From Streptomyces pluripotens (GTDB lineage: Bacteria; Actinomycetota; Actinomycetes; Streptomycetales; Streptomycetaceae): DNA of 64,000 nucleotides. The notes beneath the pieces are model-generated. The model did not search any database. It worked only from the letters and a program-made list of their open reading frames with translations, and was not told the DNA's origin. Where the stretch lies: contig NZ_CP021080.1 of NCBI RefSeq assembly GCF_000802245.2, forward strand, positions 1,798,001 to 1,862,000. Reading direction: 5' to 3'. Positions within the stretch are counted from its first letter, which is position 1; each line of letters begins with the position of its first letter. Of the stretch, positions 54,280 through 61,814 are shown piece by piece. The position numbers and the translations under genes were made by a program.

Positions 54280-54598
54280 CCGGGGCTGGTCACGAGGATG
54301 TGTCCAGTTTCACTCGCGCCGCCACCGGCAGATGGTCGCTGTTGGTGCGCGGCAGCGTCCAGGAACTCACCGGCTCAACACCCCTGACCATGATCTGGTC
54401 GATCCGGGCCATCGGGAACGAGGCCGGCCAGCTGAACCCGAAACCACTGCCCGCCGCCCCCTGTGTGGAGCGCAACTGGGAGGTGACGGCGTTGAGCGAC
54501 CGGTCGTTCATCGTGCCGTTGAGGTCACCGAGCAGGACGACCCGCTTGAGGGCCTCACCGGCAATGGCCTCACCGAGCGCATCGGCGCTCTTGTCCCG
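54280..54598. repeat. 319-bp direct repeat, left copy (island boundary)
   Basis: This segment matches 59862-60180 over 319 bp with one difference noticed (CACCGGCAATG here, CACCAGCAATG there). The offset is exactly 5582 bp. It corresponds to the 3' end of the endonuclease/exonuclease/phosphatase gene. Confidence 0.95.
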
Positions 54599-54616
54599 GA
54601 ACCGCTTGGCTGCCAT
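54290..54616 (-). pseudogene. 3' fragment of endonuclease/exonuclease/phosphatase gene
   Basis: The frame encodes about 108 residues, of which all but the first six repeat the C-terminus of the intact protein at 59872: RDKSADALGEAIAGEAL, GDLNGTMNDRSLNAV and NSDHLPVAARVKLDTSS. The upstream membrane helices and the first catalytic motifs are missing, so it cannot be functional. It is most simply the original 3' end of the gene, displaced when the island inserted carrying a replacement end. An ATG at 54616 allows a frame, but no ribosome site is evident. Confidence 0.9.
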
Positions 54617-54699
54617 CCGGAGTGGGTAGACGACTCAAGGGCTGTCTTGTAAAGATCTTGGTGCCGAGTGCGGAGCAACCTGAAGAGCTCGCGAAGTAC

Positions 54700-55251
54700 T
54701 CAGCCGGTGGCTCGCGGGGTGTCCAGGGAACTGGCGAAGTCAGCGAGCGTGCGGAAGTCGCTCTCCCGTAGACCGACCCGCGGGTTGACGTGGTGCAGAA
54801 ACCCGGGCCCTTGATGGTGAGCGGTCACGTATGACTGATCACGTTCACTCTGCTCGTCGTCCACCCAGGCGAAAGGACGGCCGCACGCATAATCCACCAG
54901 TGGCTCGGTCTTCCAGTGGACTCCATCAGGGCGTTCTTGGAGTAGGACGTTGCCGAAGTCGACGAAGGGAAGATCCGGAAGGCCGAGGACCGGTGCGATC
55001 CACCGATTGGCGTCGTCCATCCATGTGGTGGCCCAGCACAGCTCGAAGCCGAGCTGGAGCAGGATCCGTCCGTGCCCTGGGTTCAGCCAGACACGCAAGG
55101 GGCGTCGTCGGGCCGATAGGCCCCTATCGTCCTCATGGGTACCGTTCCGGGGAACTCTGAGTGTGGTGTAGCCGTCAGGACGCCTCTCCGGCTTGGCCGC
55201 GTAAGGGTTGAGTGGCCCGTCCACATCGAGGAACAGCAGCGGTCGGTTCAC
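54700..55251 (-). CDS. HAD-domain protein (Swiss Army Knife RNA-repair type)
   Basis: GTG 55251 (VNRPLLFLDVDGPLNPYAAKPERR) follows GGGGGAAACC and gives 183 residues. LFLDVDGPLNPY is HAD motif I with both Asp residues. WLNPGHGRILLQLGFELCWATTWMDDANRWIAPVLGLP matches the HAD domain found in Swiss Army Knife RNA-repair proteins, and FAWVDDEQSERDQSY supplies the late acidic motif. It is probably a phosphatase acting on nucleic-acid ends or nucleotides, but the target is unknown. It overlaps the YcxB-like gene's end on the same strand. Confidence 0.75.
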   Translation of the reverse strand: MNRPLLFLDVDGPLNPYAAKPERRPDGYTTLRVPRNGTHEDDRGLSARRRPLRVWLNPGHGRILLQLGFELCWATTWMDDANRWIAPVLGLPDLPFVDFGNVLLQERPDGVHWKTEPLVDYACGRPFAWVDDEQSERDQSYVTAHHQGPGFLHHVNPRVGLRESDFRTLADFASSLDTPRATG

Positions 55252-55855
55252 GGTTTCCCCCGTTCGCACTCACGTGTACTGCACCGATCAGCGTAGCTGT
55301 GGGGCCGGTCCCGGCCTGACGGCCCCACTGGCCCCCTGACGGCCGTCTCAGGGCGCCACGACTGTGTAGAGCCCCTTTTTCCTGGAGCAGTTCGAGGAAG
55401 GCGACTGTCTGCTGTTCGTCCAGTGCCCCAACGGGCAGGCCCATGGCCATCTGCGGGGACACACACAGTACCCAGAAGCCGCCGACACGCGGCATGCTCC
55501 GAAACGTCGTCCACGTCCGCGAGGTGGCCCGGTCCGGGCCGTGAGTGCGGTACTCCGTGTCCGTCATGGTGACGGTGACCTCCCGGGCCCCCTTCAGATG
55601 GGTCGCGAGTTGCCGCCGGACAGAACGCTCGCGCAGTAGGAAGAATCCCCCGCCGCAGAGCGCCAGTGCCGCACCGATCGGGACAGCGTCGGGCACTGCC
55701 ACGAGCCCTGCGGCCACCGCAGCAGCCCCGGTTGTCATAAGCCCGATGGTGATGGCCACGCGCTGGATGTACCCGTTCCGGGCACAGGCCCGGAACGAGC
55801 GAAGCACCATGGACGGTGTACTGACGAAGGTGGTCGTTATCGACATCTCGGCCAT
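55175..55855 (-). CDS. YcxB-like membrane protein
   Basis: I read this from ATG 55855 (MAEMSITTTFVSTPSMVLRSF); the start is uncertain and no good ribosome site is seen. The 226-residue frame has two membrane segments (VAITIGLMTTGAAAVAAGLVAVPDAVPIGAALALCGGGFFLL) followed by a beta-rich domain (VTVTMTDTEYRTHGPDRATSRTWTTFRSMPRVGGFWVLCVSPQMAMGLPVGAL) like the YcxB family. The final 45 residues overlap the next gene by 77 bp and are low complexity, so a frameshift may have extended the protein. Function is unknown. Confidence 0.6.
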   Translation of the reverse strand: MAEMSITTTFVSTPSMVLRSFRACARNGYIQRVAITIGLMTTGAAAVAAGLVAVPDAVPIGAALALCGGGFFLLRERSVRRQLATHLKGAREVTVTMTDTEYRTHGPDRATSRTWTTFRSMPRVGGFWVLCVSPQMAMGLPVGALDEQQTVAFLELLQEKGALHSRGALRRPSGGQWGRQAGTGPTATLIGAVHVSANGGNREPTAAVPRCGRATQPLRGQAGEAS

Positions 55856-56050
55856 AGTGGCCCGCGCATCGTGCGTCAAGGAAGAAACCGCTGGTAGGAC
55901 TTCTGACCACAAGATCATCCGCCAGCCCCAGAGGCTCGACATGGGTGGCCTATGCTGCCACGCTCGACACCGTGCCGCGGCTTGCGGACCGCTGCGCGGC
56001 GGGGGCTTGTGGGAGTGCGACCCTGACCCTGCGGTCGCCATGGGGGTGCG

Positions 56051-56137
56051 TCAGTGCGAGGTCCGCGCCAGCACCAGGGCGAGGACCGGGCCGGTCACGG
56101 CCGCCACGTACGCGAGCAGGCCGACGACCGCCTTCAC
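56051..56137 (-). CDS. 28-residue single-span membrane peptide (unannotated small gene)
   Basis: GTG 56137 overlaps the stop of the DUF6415 gene as GTGA. The product MKAVVGLLAYVAAVTGPVL... has one uninterrupted hydrophobic helix of about 22 residues and ends ARTSH. It is far below usual gene-calling limits. The coupled start, the clean transmembrane profile and the position at the end of a five-gene operon all support it. A toxin-like, regulatory or assembly microprotein is possible; no family is recognised. Confidence 0.6.
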   Translation of the reverse strand: MKAVVGLLAYVAAVTGPVLALVLARTSH

Positions 56138-56532
56138 CGGGACTTGCTCTGCGAAGCTGCTCCGCCATCGAGCTTGTCGTAGTGGTCGCACAGGGCCTTC
56201 GCGGAACGGGCCAACTTCCGTGCCACGGCCACGCGGACGGCCGGTGTGTCGCCGTCCCCCAGTCGTAGCTTCCGAACCGCCTCGCCGATGCAGGCGAGTG
56301 CGCAGTACCGCGGGATGCTCTGCTTCGACAGTCGCGAGGCCTTCGCCTCGACCTCGGGGATCAGCAACGCCAGCTGGCCGCGCAGCAGCGTGGTGAGCGT
56401 GCCCACTTCGCTGGGGGCCGGCGGCAGTAACTCGGGGGCGTCGTCCGGGCCGAGCAGGAGGCGTACGATCGCCCGCGCCGTCTCGATGTCCACCGGGACT
56501 GTTGCGCTGTCGTGGTTCATCGTGGTGTTCAC
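56134..56532 (-). CDS. DUF6415-family protein
   Basis: GTG 56532 overlaps the previous stop as GTGA and gives 132 residues (VNTTMNHDSATVPVDIETARAIVRLLL). The core, ALLIPEVEAKASRLSKQSIPRYCALACIGEAVRKLRLGDGDTPAVRVAVARKLARSAKALCDHYDKL, is a four-helix-like segment that I recall from DUF6415, a small Streptomyces family often annotated under natural-product biosynthesis without evidence. No catalytic motif is visible. Its place behind an XRE regulator and two small proteins suggests a regulatory module rather than biosynthesis. Confidence 0.75.
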   Translation of the reverse strand: MNTTMNHDSATVPVDIETARAIVRLLLGPDDAPELLPPAPSEVGTLTTLLRGQLALLIPEVEAKASRLSKQSIPRYCALACIGEAVRKLRLGDGDTPAVRVAVARKLARSAKALCDHYDKLDGGAASQSKSR

Positions 56533-56741
56533 CGGCGCACCGCCCGTCCGGCCCGGCAGCCCAGGCAGTCGCACGGCGGGAACGCGGTACTCAGCAGCAG
56601 CAGGACCGGCTGGTTCCCGGGGATGATGGTGAGCGTGCCCCGGTCCCGGGTAACGGTGCCGTAGCGGTCCACCGTGTAGACCCGCAACGTCATCCCAGGC
56701 GCCCGTGTGCGGGCGGCAGGTTGGGTTGTACCGTTCGTCAT
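56529..56741 (-). CDS. Small hypothetical protein with C-terminal Cys pair
   Basis: ATG 56741 (MTNGTTQPAARTRAPGMTLRVYTVDRYG) gives 70 residues. The protein has a short beta segment (MTLRVYTVDRYGTVTRDRGTLTIIPG) and ends CDCLGCRAGRAVRR, a CxCxxC cluster able to bind zinc or act in redox. The stop overlaps the DUF6415 start. Similar small proteins occur beside XRE/DUF6415 genes in Streptomyces, to my recollection; function is unknown. Confidence 0.65.
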   Translation of the reverse strand: MTNGTTQPAARTRAPGMTLRVYTVDRYGTVTRDRGTLTIIPGNQPVLLLLSTAFPPCDCLGCRAGRAVRR

Positions 56742-56755
56742 GTCGACCTGCTCTC

Positions 56756-57010
56756 TCAGGTTGGCCACGCCCCCGGACCGGTCGCACGGTCGCGGGGGTC
56801 TTGTCGGTAGCTGCCGGTCACGCCAACGGTGTTCTGGCACCCGCACGTGACGAACTGCCACACGCGCGTGCCGCCAAGAACCAGAACTTCTCCGGCAGCG
56901 CGCAGGGACTTGTTCACAACCCCGCAGTAGAAACAGGCCTCGCCATGCAATCGGACGACGCTCACGCGCTCCTTGACGACCAGGGGCGCGAGCGGGAGCG
57001 CATCCGGCAT
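56756..57010 (-). CDS. Small Cys-containing hypothetical protein (84 residues)
   Basis: ATG 57010 (MPDALPLAPLVVKERVSVVRLHGEA) follows AAGGA within a longer purine stretch. CFYCG and, later, VTCGCQN give two Cys pairs suggesting a zinc ribbon. It lies between the XRE gene (99 bp upstream) and the 70-residue gene (14 bp downstream) on the same strand and probably belongs to their operon. No function is known. Confidence 0.65.
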   Translation of the reverse strand: MPDALPLAPLVVKERVSVVRLHGEACFYCGVVNKSLRAAGEVLVLGGTRVWQFVTCGCQNTVGVTGSYRQDPRDRATGPGAWPT

Positions 57011-57109
57011 ATGTCCCGTCCTTCTGCTGCTAACTTCTGTGCGTGCAACAGATAATGACGGCGCGCATACCCCACAAGTACCCCTGCGAGGGGTAGTCGT
57101 AGGGCTACC

Positions 57110-58294
57110 TCAGGTAGCTGCGCACCATTCGGCGAAACTCGACAGCGACTCGGAGTCGGCGCGCTTCAACCGGCGCAGCGTGGCCGCGTCCTCGCGCACC
57201 CAGGGATGCTCACGCGTGTGCTGGGGGGCAATGTTCCGCGCCACCTTCAACGACTCGAACGCGTCATCGGCAAGACCCGACCACAGCTGTGCACGCGCCA
57301 ACTCGATGTAGAAACCACTGCGGCGTTCAGCCGGTAGAGCCTTGGGCGGCTTCCATTCCTCAGCGACTTTCAGCGCCCGGCTGACGTGCTCGTCTCCGAG
57401 ACTCACGGCCACGGACATTTCGTGGGCGCGCACAGAGTCCGGTCCGAAAGCGGTTCCGCAGTACACGTCTTCACTGACACGGTCGCCCAGCGTACGGGCC
57501 TCGTTCAGGTGGTTCATTGCCGTCGACGTGTCACGGGCTCGACCGGCGATGACCGCGGCCCTCATATGCAGCGAGCCACGAGCCGCGATCTCCGAGGGCC
57601 TGTCAGGTGCTGGCGCCGCGTCCAGTGCCTGGTGCAGAGCCTTGAGGCCTGAGCTGTAGGCGCGGGCCGCGAAAAACGTCTCCGTTCGGACATAGGCGAC
57701 GGAGGCAGAGAGGACGGGATCGACAGCAGCAGGGGCAGCCCACCGCATGACGTCGATGAGACGGGCCGACAGGTCGCGCGCGCCGAATTTGTACGCTACG
57801 GCGTCGGCGGAGCGGCAGGCGCTGACAAGGAAGCCTACGACTGCCGCCCACTCATCGGGCGGCGCCACCTGATACGCGCGCGCCAACTCGGTGATCAAGT
57901 CAGGCAGCTCCAGGGCAATCTGGGTGTACTGGGCTGCGAGCCTGCGCTCTGCAGCTGACTCGACGGCTTCCTGTAACTCGTCCAGGGGCCGGACAGGCCC
58001 GTCCTCGGGCATGTCGTACGCGGCGATCGCGGCCGACAGCGCAGGGAGAGCGTCGTGAACACGGGTGTGTACCGGGGCTCGGTCTGTGCGCAACCGGGCC
58101 GGGTCAACACCGAGCGCGTCCGCGATAGCGTCGAGAGTCGCATCCGTGACTCCGCGTTCACCGCGCTCAATCTTGCGAATAGTGCCCAGCGCCACGCACG
58201 CCGCCTCAGCAAGCTGCCGCTGCGTCAGCTTGGGGCGCATGACGCTTCTGTAGTAGGCAATCCGAGCGCCAACTCCGCCACTAGGTGAGGACAT
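57110..58294 (-). CDS. XRE-type regulator with TPR-like C-terminal region
   Basis: ATG 58294 (MSSPSGGVGARIAYYRSVM) follows GGAG by five bases and gives 394 residues. The N-terminal helix-turn-helix is TQRQLAEAACVALGTIRKIERGERGVTDATLDAIADALGV. The rest is a helical repeat array (YIELARAQLWSGLADDAFESLKVARNI and similar) as in many Streptomyces XRE/TPR regulators, which respond to peptides or other proteins. It heads a same-strand series of four small genes ending in the 28-residue membrane peptide. It is the likely controller of the island operon. Confidence 0.88.
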   Translation of the reverse strand: MSSPSGGVGARIAYYRSVMRPKLTQRQLAEAACVALGTIRKIERGERGVTDATLDAIADALGVDPARLRTDRAPVHTRVHDALPALSAAIAAYDMPEDGPVRPLDELQEAVESAAERRLAAQYTQIALELPDLITELARAYQVAPPDEWAAVVGFLVSACRSADAVAYKFGARDLSARLIDVMRWAAPAAVDPVLSASVAYVRTETFFAARAYSSGLKALHQALDAAPAPDRPSEIAARGSLHMRAAVIAGRARDTSTAMNHLNEARTLGDRVSEDVYCGTAFGPDSVRAHEMSVAVSLGDEHVSRALKVAEEWKPPKALPAERRSGFYIELARAQLWSGLADDAFESLKVARNIAPQHTREHPWVREDAATLRRLKRADSESLSSFAEWCAAT

Positions 58295-58395
58295 GTCCAC
58301 TCCAGTCCGGAAACGCTTCGAACGGTACCCGCGCCACCTCGAAACCGATACGCGAAGCCCTCATCTCACCCCAGATGCAGGACCATGCGCACACC

Positions 58396-59037
58396 TCACC
58401 ACTGGACGAGGGCGGGCAACTCGCCGAGGCTGTCAATCCGCCAGTCCGCCGCAGCAGCAACCTGCGGATCATCCGCCCACAGATGCCCCCAAGGCCCCCG
58501 CCGAACGTGAGCCACCCTCAGCCCGGCCTCCTTCGCGGGGAACACATCGTTCGCCGGATGGTCCCCCACGTACACCACACACTGAGCAGGGGCCTGCGCC
58601 ACATCGACGACTCGCTGGAAGAACCCGGGATCCGGCTTGGCCACACCCCACTCCGCCGACGTCGCGATGAGATCGGCCGGCAACTCCAGGTTGCGAAGCA
58701 ATTCGCCGGCACGCGCAGTCTGGTTGCCGGCGACGACCACACGCACTCCGATCTCCCGCAGCGCGGCGAGGGACGGGCGCACGTCATCGTAGATGTCGGT
58801 CGAATCCAGGAATTCGCCACGCCCAGCTTCCTCGCGGGCCTGGTACTCGGCTGCCAGGTCGATCCCGGGCCGAAGCAGCCGTAGAGCTTCGGCATTGTCC
58901 TGACCGCGCGCGACAATCGCCCCCACGAGCGCCGACAAGGTATGCCGGGGTACCTCAAGCCAGTCAGCCCAGGATGCCCAGTACCGATCGTCACGGGTGA
59001 TGGTCTCGCCCACGTCGAACACAACGGTCTCAATCAC
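58396..59037 (-). CDS. HAD-superfamily hydrolase
   Basis: This 213-residue protein starts at ATG 59037 (MIETVVFDVGETITRDDRYW). Motif I is FDVGET, where the second Asp of DxD is replaced as in several HAD-IA phosphatases. Motif II is VVVAGNQ, the Lys motif is GVAKPDPGFF, and motif IV is VGDHPANDV. The cap domain spans about residues 20-90. It probably dephosphorylates a small metabolite. It lies 101 bp upstream of the XRE gene on the same strand and may be independent. Confidence 0.88.
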   Translation of the reverse strand: MIETVVFDVGETITRDDRYWASWADWLEVPRHTLSALVGAIVARGQDNAEALRLLRPGIDLAAEYQAREEAGRGEFLDSTDIYDDVRPSLAALREIGVRVVVAGNQTARAGELLRNLELPADLIATSAEWGVAKPDPGFFQRVVDVAQAPAQCVVYVGDHPANDVFPAKEAGLRVAHVRRGPWGHLWADDPQVAAAADWRIDSLGELPALVQW

Positions 59038-59185
59038 TCCGGCAGCCTACGGCTTCACTGGCGCGACTACGGAGGTTGTGCCTCGCCGCAGCAACGCGGA
59101 TCAGCGTGTGAGCAAGTCGGGTGACGCCGAGCAGTCCCTGTCCCCCGAGCCAGGTCGGCTACTGCGCGACGCCTGAGAGGGGCAT

Positions 59186-59617
59186 TTGAAGCCCTACGTC
59201 GCTGGTGGCGACCTGATCGGTGTCTCGTGCATCGCGCAAGGCTCCGACTTGCTGTTCGCCGAGACCGTCTTGGAACTCGGCGGCCGGCCGATCGCGGTCA
59301 TCCCCTCGCAGGACTACCGGCAGAACAAGGTCAAGCCCGACCACGCCGACACCTTCGACCGGCTCACTGGGGCAGCAGCAGAAGTCGTGGTCCTGGCCCA
59401 CGACACCGCGAACCGCTCGGCATACGAGGACGCCAACCGCACACTGCTCCAGCGCGCTGACGGTCTCGTCGCCATCTGGGACGGCGTTCCGCCCTCCGGC
59501 AAGGAAGGCGGTACTGCGGACACCGTCCTCCAAGCCAGGCAGGCCGGACTGCCGGTGGATGTCGTGTGGCCGCAGAACGCGGCGCGCGAAGGCGGAGACT
59601 ACACCGCAGAGACATGA
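59186..59617 (+). pseudogene. N-terminally truncated SLOG-like nucleotide-binding protein
   Basis: The frame (TTG 59186) encodes about 143 residues: LIGVSCIAQGSDLLFAETVLELGGRPIAVIPSQDYR, HADTFDRLTGAAAEVVVLAHDTANRSAYEDANRTLLQRADGLVAIWDG and GGTADTVLQARQAGLPVDVVWP. This matches a SLOG/Rossmann-like family recalled from Streptomyces, whose members begin with a GHxxL-type strand of about 40 further residues. A stop at 59174 and unrelated upstream sequence show that this part is missing. It is the only plus-strand gene in the island. Confidence 0.7.
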
Positions 59618-59861
59618 GACGCGGTCGCCGCCTCAGCGGCGTGGGGAGGCTGCTGTCCCGTCCCACCCGCGGCCGCTGCCCGCTCTTCCGCGCCGCCGTC
59701 TCCGGCAAGGCAGACCGCCCCGCGTGATGCGGCGGGGAATGAGGGGGTCACTGATGCCCCGCGCCAAAGTCGTACCGCACTCGTACCGCCCGCGCCCTGC
59801 CTCCGGACGGCCCCGGGCCGTTCACCGCAGGGGCGTCGTCCGGGAGGTTCTGGCGAACCGG

Positions 59862-60180
59862 CCGGGGCTGGTCACGAGGATGTGTCCAGTTTCACTCGCG
59901 CCGCCACCGGCAGATGGTCGCTGTTGGTGCGCGGCAGCGTCCAGGAACTCACCGGCTCAACACCCCTGACCATGATCTGGTCGATCCGGGCCATCGGGAA
60001 CGAGGCCGGCCAGCTGAACCCGAAACCACTGCCCGCCGCCCCCTGTGTGGAGCGCAACTGGGAGGTGACGGCGTTGAGCGACCGGTCGTTCATCGTGCCG
60101 TTGAGGTCACCGAGCAGGACGACCCGCTTGAGGGCCTCACCAGCAATGGCCTCACCGAGCGCATCGGCGCTCTTGTCCCG
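59862..60180. repeat. 319-bp direct repeat, right copy (island boundary)
   Basis: This is the second copy of the segment at 54280-54598, here joined in frame to the body of the endonuclease/exonuclease/phosphatase gene. The match stops abruptly on both sides. Confidence 0.95.
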
Positions 60181-60921
60181 CTGCCTGGCCGTGAATCCGG
60201 CCTCGATCTTCACCCGCACCGAGGGGAGGTGGGCGACGTAGACCGCGATCGGACCCTGCGGGGTGGTGACGGTGGCGCGCATCGCGCGCTTCCATCCGAG
60301 TTTGATGTCGACGGCTCGGACGTCCGCCATCGGGTACTTGCTCCACAGGCCGACCGTGCCGACCACCGCGTGGTACTTGTACGTCGGCGCGAGCGCCTTC
60401 GCGTAGACGGGTACCGCGGAGGCGGGCATCTCCTCCAGGGCCAGTACGTCGGCGCCGGAGGAGGCCACGTCGGTGGCGGTCGCGGCGGGGTCGGGATTTC
60501 CCGCGTTGACGTTGTGGGTGGCCACCATGAGGTCCCCGCCACTGCCCGTCCTGTCGGTGAGTAGTCCGCCGAAGAGGTTCAGCCACACGATCGCCGGGAG
60601 CAGCACGGCGATGAGCGCGGTGGCCGACTTGCGGATGAGGGCCAGGAGCAGCAGCACCGGGACGGCCAGGCCCAGCCACGGCAGGAAGGTCTCGGTGAGA
60701 CTGCCCAGGTTGCCCACCCCGTTCGGGACGTGTGCGTGCAGCAGCATCACCAGGGCGAGCAGCAGCGCCAGGACGGCGAGGACGATGCCCCGGCGCCAGA
60801 TCCGTGGGTCGCCACGCCAACCGTCCAACAGGCGGTGCGCCAGGCTCCGGAGTCGGGATTCCGGTCGCTCGGGCTCCGAGCCGCCGTTGTCCGTCTGCGT
60901 GACGTACGCCTGCTGCGCCAT
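59872..60921 (-). CDS. Membrane-bound endonuclease/exonuclease/phosphatase family protein
   Basis: ATG 60921 (MAQQAYVTQTDNGG) follows GAGGCAGG and gives 349 residues. Three N-terminal membrane helices (GIVLAVLALLLALVMLLHAHV; FLPWLGLAVPVLLLLALI; ALIAVLLPAIVWLNLFGGLL) precede an extracytoplasmic EEP domain with VATHNVNAGNPDP, DVLALEEMPAS (metal Glu), LGDLNGTMNDRSL and NSDHLPVAARV (catalytic Asp-His). It probably cleaves phosphodiester bonds of an unknown exported or envelope substrate. The final 319 bp are duplicated at 54280, so its 3' end was probably supplied by the island. Confidence 0.9.
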   Translation of the reverse strand: MAQQAYVTQTDNGGSEPERPESRLRSLAHRLLDGWRGDPRIWRRGIVLAVLALLLALVMLLHAHVPNGVGNLGSLTETFLPWLGLAVPVLLLLALIRKSATALIAVLLPAIVWLNLFGGLLTDRTGSGGDLMVATHNVNAGNPDPAATATDVASSGADVLALEEMPASAVPVYAKALAPTYKYHAVVGTVGLWSKYPMADVRAVDIKLGWKRAMRATVTTPQGPIAVYVAHLPSVRVKIEAGFTARQRDKSADALGEAIAGEALKRVVLLGDLNGTMNDRSLNAVTSQLRSTQGAAGSGFGFSWPASFPMARIDQIMVRGVEPVSSWTLPRTNSDHLPVAARVKLDTSS

Positions 60922-61056
60922 ACCGCCTGCCTCACTGCCTGCCGTGCACATCGTTCGTCCCCCCGTGCTCTTTCGACCCTAGGGGATGAACGGTTCCGTT
61001 CCTGCCGCCCCATGACGGCCGTACGGAAGATGAGGACGAACAGGACGGGGTCGCGA

Positions 61057-61076
61057 GTTCCGGTTGCCCCCGGAAC
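61057..61076. terminator. Hairpin downstream of the TetR gene
   Basis: GTTCCGG pairs with CCGGAAC around a 6-base loop, about 35 bp beyond the TetR stop on the minus strand. It is moderately stable. Confidence 0.45.
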
Positions 61077-61109
61077 GGCGGAGTCTGTAACGGAACGCGC
61101 ACATGCGCG

Positions 61110-61739
61110 CTACGAGGCTGTCGACCTGACGGGCCGTAGGCCTTCCAGAACCATGTCGACGATCTGTTCCGCCAGCCCCTCGGGCAGGTCCACTTCCGGG
61201 CGCATGACGGAGCGGACGAGCATCGGGCCGACGAACATGTCGTTGGCCAGTTCCAGGTCCACGTCCGGCCGCAGCTCTCCGTTCTGCTGCGCGCGACGCA
61301 AGACGTCAAAGGCGAGGACGCGGCGTGGCACGATGACGGCGGCGTGGTAGGCCGCCCAGACCTTGGGACTGGACTTCATCTGGGCGTAGACATCGTGCAG
61401 GATCAGCGACGAGCGGCTGACGAGACCCCGTTGGCGCATGGACTCCAGCAGGGCGACGAGGTCGTCACGCAGGGAGGTGCCGGGGAGTTCGGGGTCCGGG
61501 GGTTCGGCGGCGCGTATGACGTCGACGAACAGTTCCTCCTTGCCGCTCCACCGGCGGTAGATGGTGGCCTTGCCGACGCCGGCCGTGCGCGCGACGCGCT
61601 CGATGGACAGCTCGGCGAGGGGCACGCCCTCCTCCAGGAGCTTCATCACGCCTTCCAGGATGGCGCGTTCCACGGCCTCGCTGCGCGGTCGTCCCCGCGC
61701 GGGTCCGTCCGGTCGCGGCCGGCTGTCGGCTAGGCTCAC
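61110..61739 (-). CDS. TetR-family repressor of the adjacent efflux gene
   Basis: This 209-residue protein starts at GTG 61739 (MSLADSRPRPDGPARGRPRSE). The helix-turn-helix is AVERAILEGVMKLLEEGVPLAELSIERVARTAGVGKATIYRRWSGKEELFVDVI. The C-terminal domain (SSLILHDVYAQMKSSPKVWAAYHAAVIVPRRVLAFDVL) matches TetR_C-type ligand domains. It lies 75 bp downstream of the DHA2 transporter and is probably co-transcribed. The palindrome at 63426-63444, before the transporter, is its likely operator. Confidence 0.9.
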   Translation of the reverse strand: MSLADSRPRPDGPARGRPRSEAVERAILEGVMKLLEEGVPLAELSIERVARTAGVGKATIYRRWSGKEELFVDVIRAAEPPDPELPGTSLRDDLVALLESMRQRGLVSRSSLILHDVYAQMKSSPKVWAAYHAAVIVPRRVLAFDVLRRAQQNGELRPDVDLELANDMFVGPMLVRSVMRPEVDLPEGLAEQIVDMVLEGLRPVRSTAS

Positions 61740-61814
61740 TCGTCCGTCCTCTCACTGTGCTGCGGGAATTGTCCCGCAGCAACCTCCTCCCCCCGTTCGG
61801 CTCTCGCCGCGATG

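Larger units (their letters stand above)
54599..59861. mobile_element. 5.26-kb genomic island bounded by 319-bp direct repeats
   Basis: The island lies between the two repeat copies and restores an intact host gene at its right end while leaving a broken copy at its left. Cargo is an XRE-led operon, two HAD-family genes, a YcxB-like membrane gene and a truncated SLOG-like gene. Several carry less uniform codon use than the flanks, and gene spacing is looser. No integrase, transposase or replication gene was found, so it may be a remnant, be mobilised in trans, or have arisen by homologous exchange. Confidence 0.75.

Noticed and set aside
59041..59185. Search for the missing N-terminus of the SLOG-like gene in other frames
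   Set aside because: None of the three plus frames contains the expected first strand; a stop at 59174 closes the correct frame, so simple frameshift does not explain the truncation.
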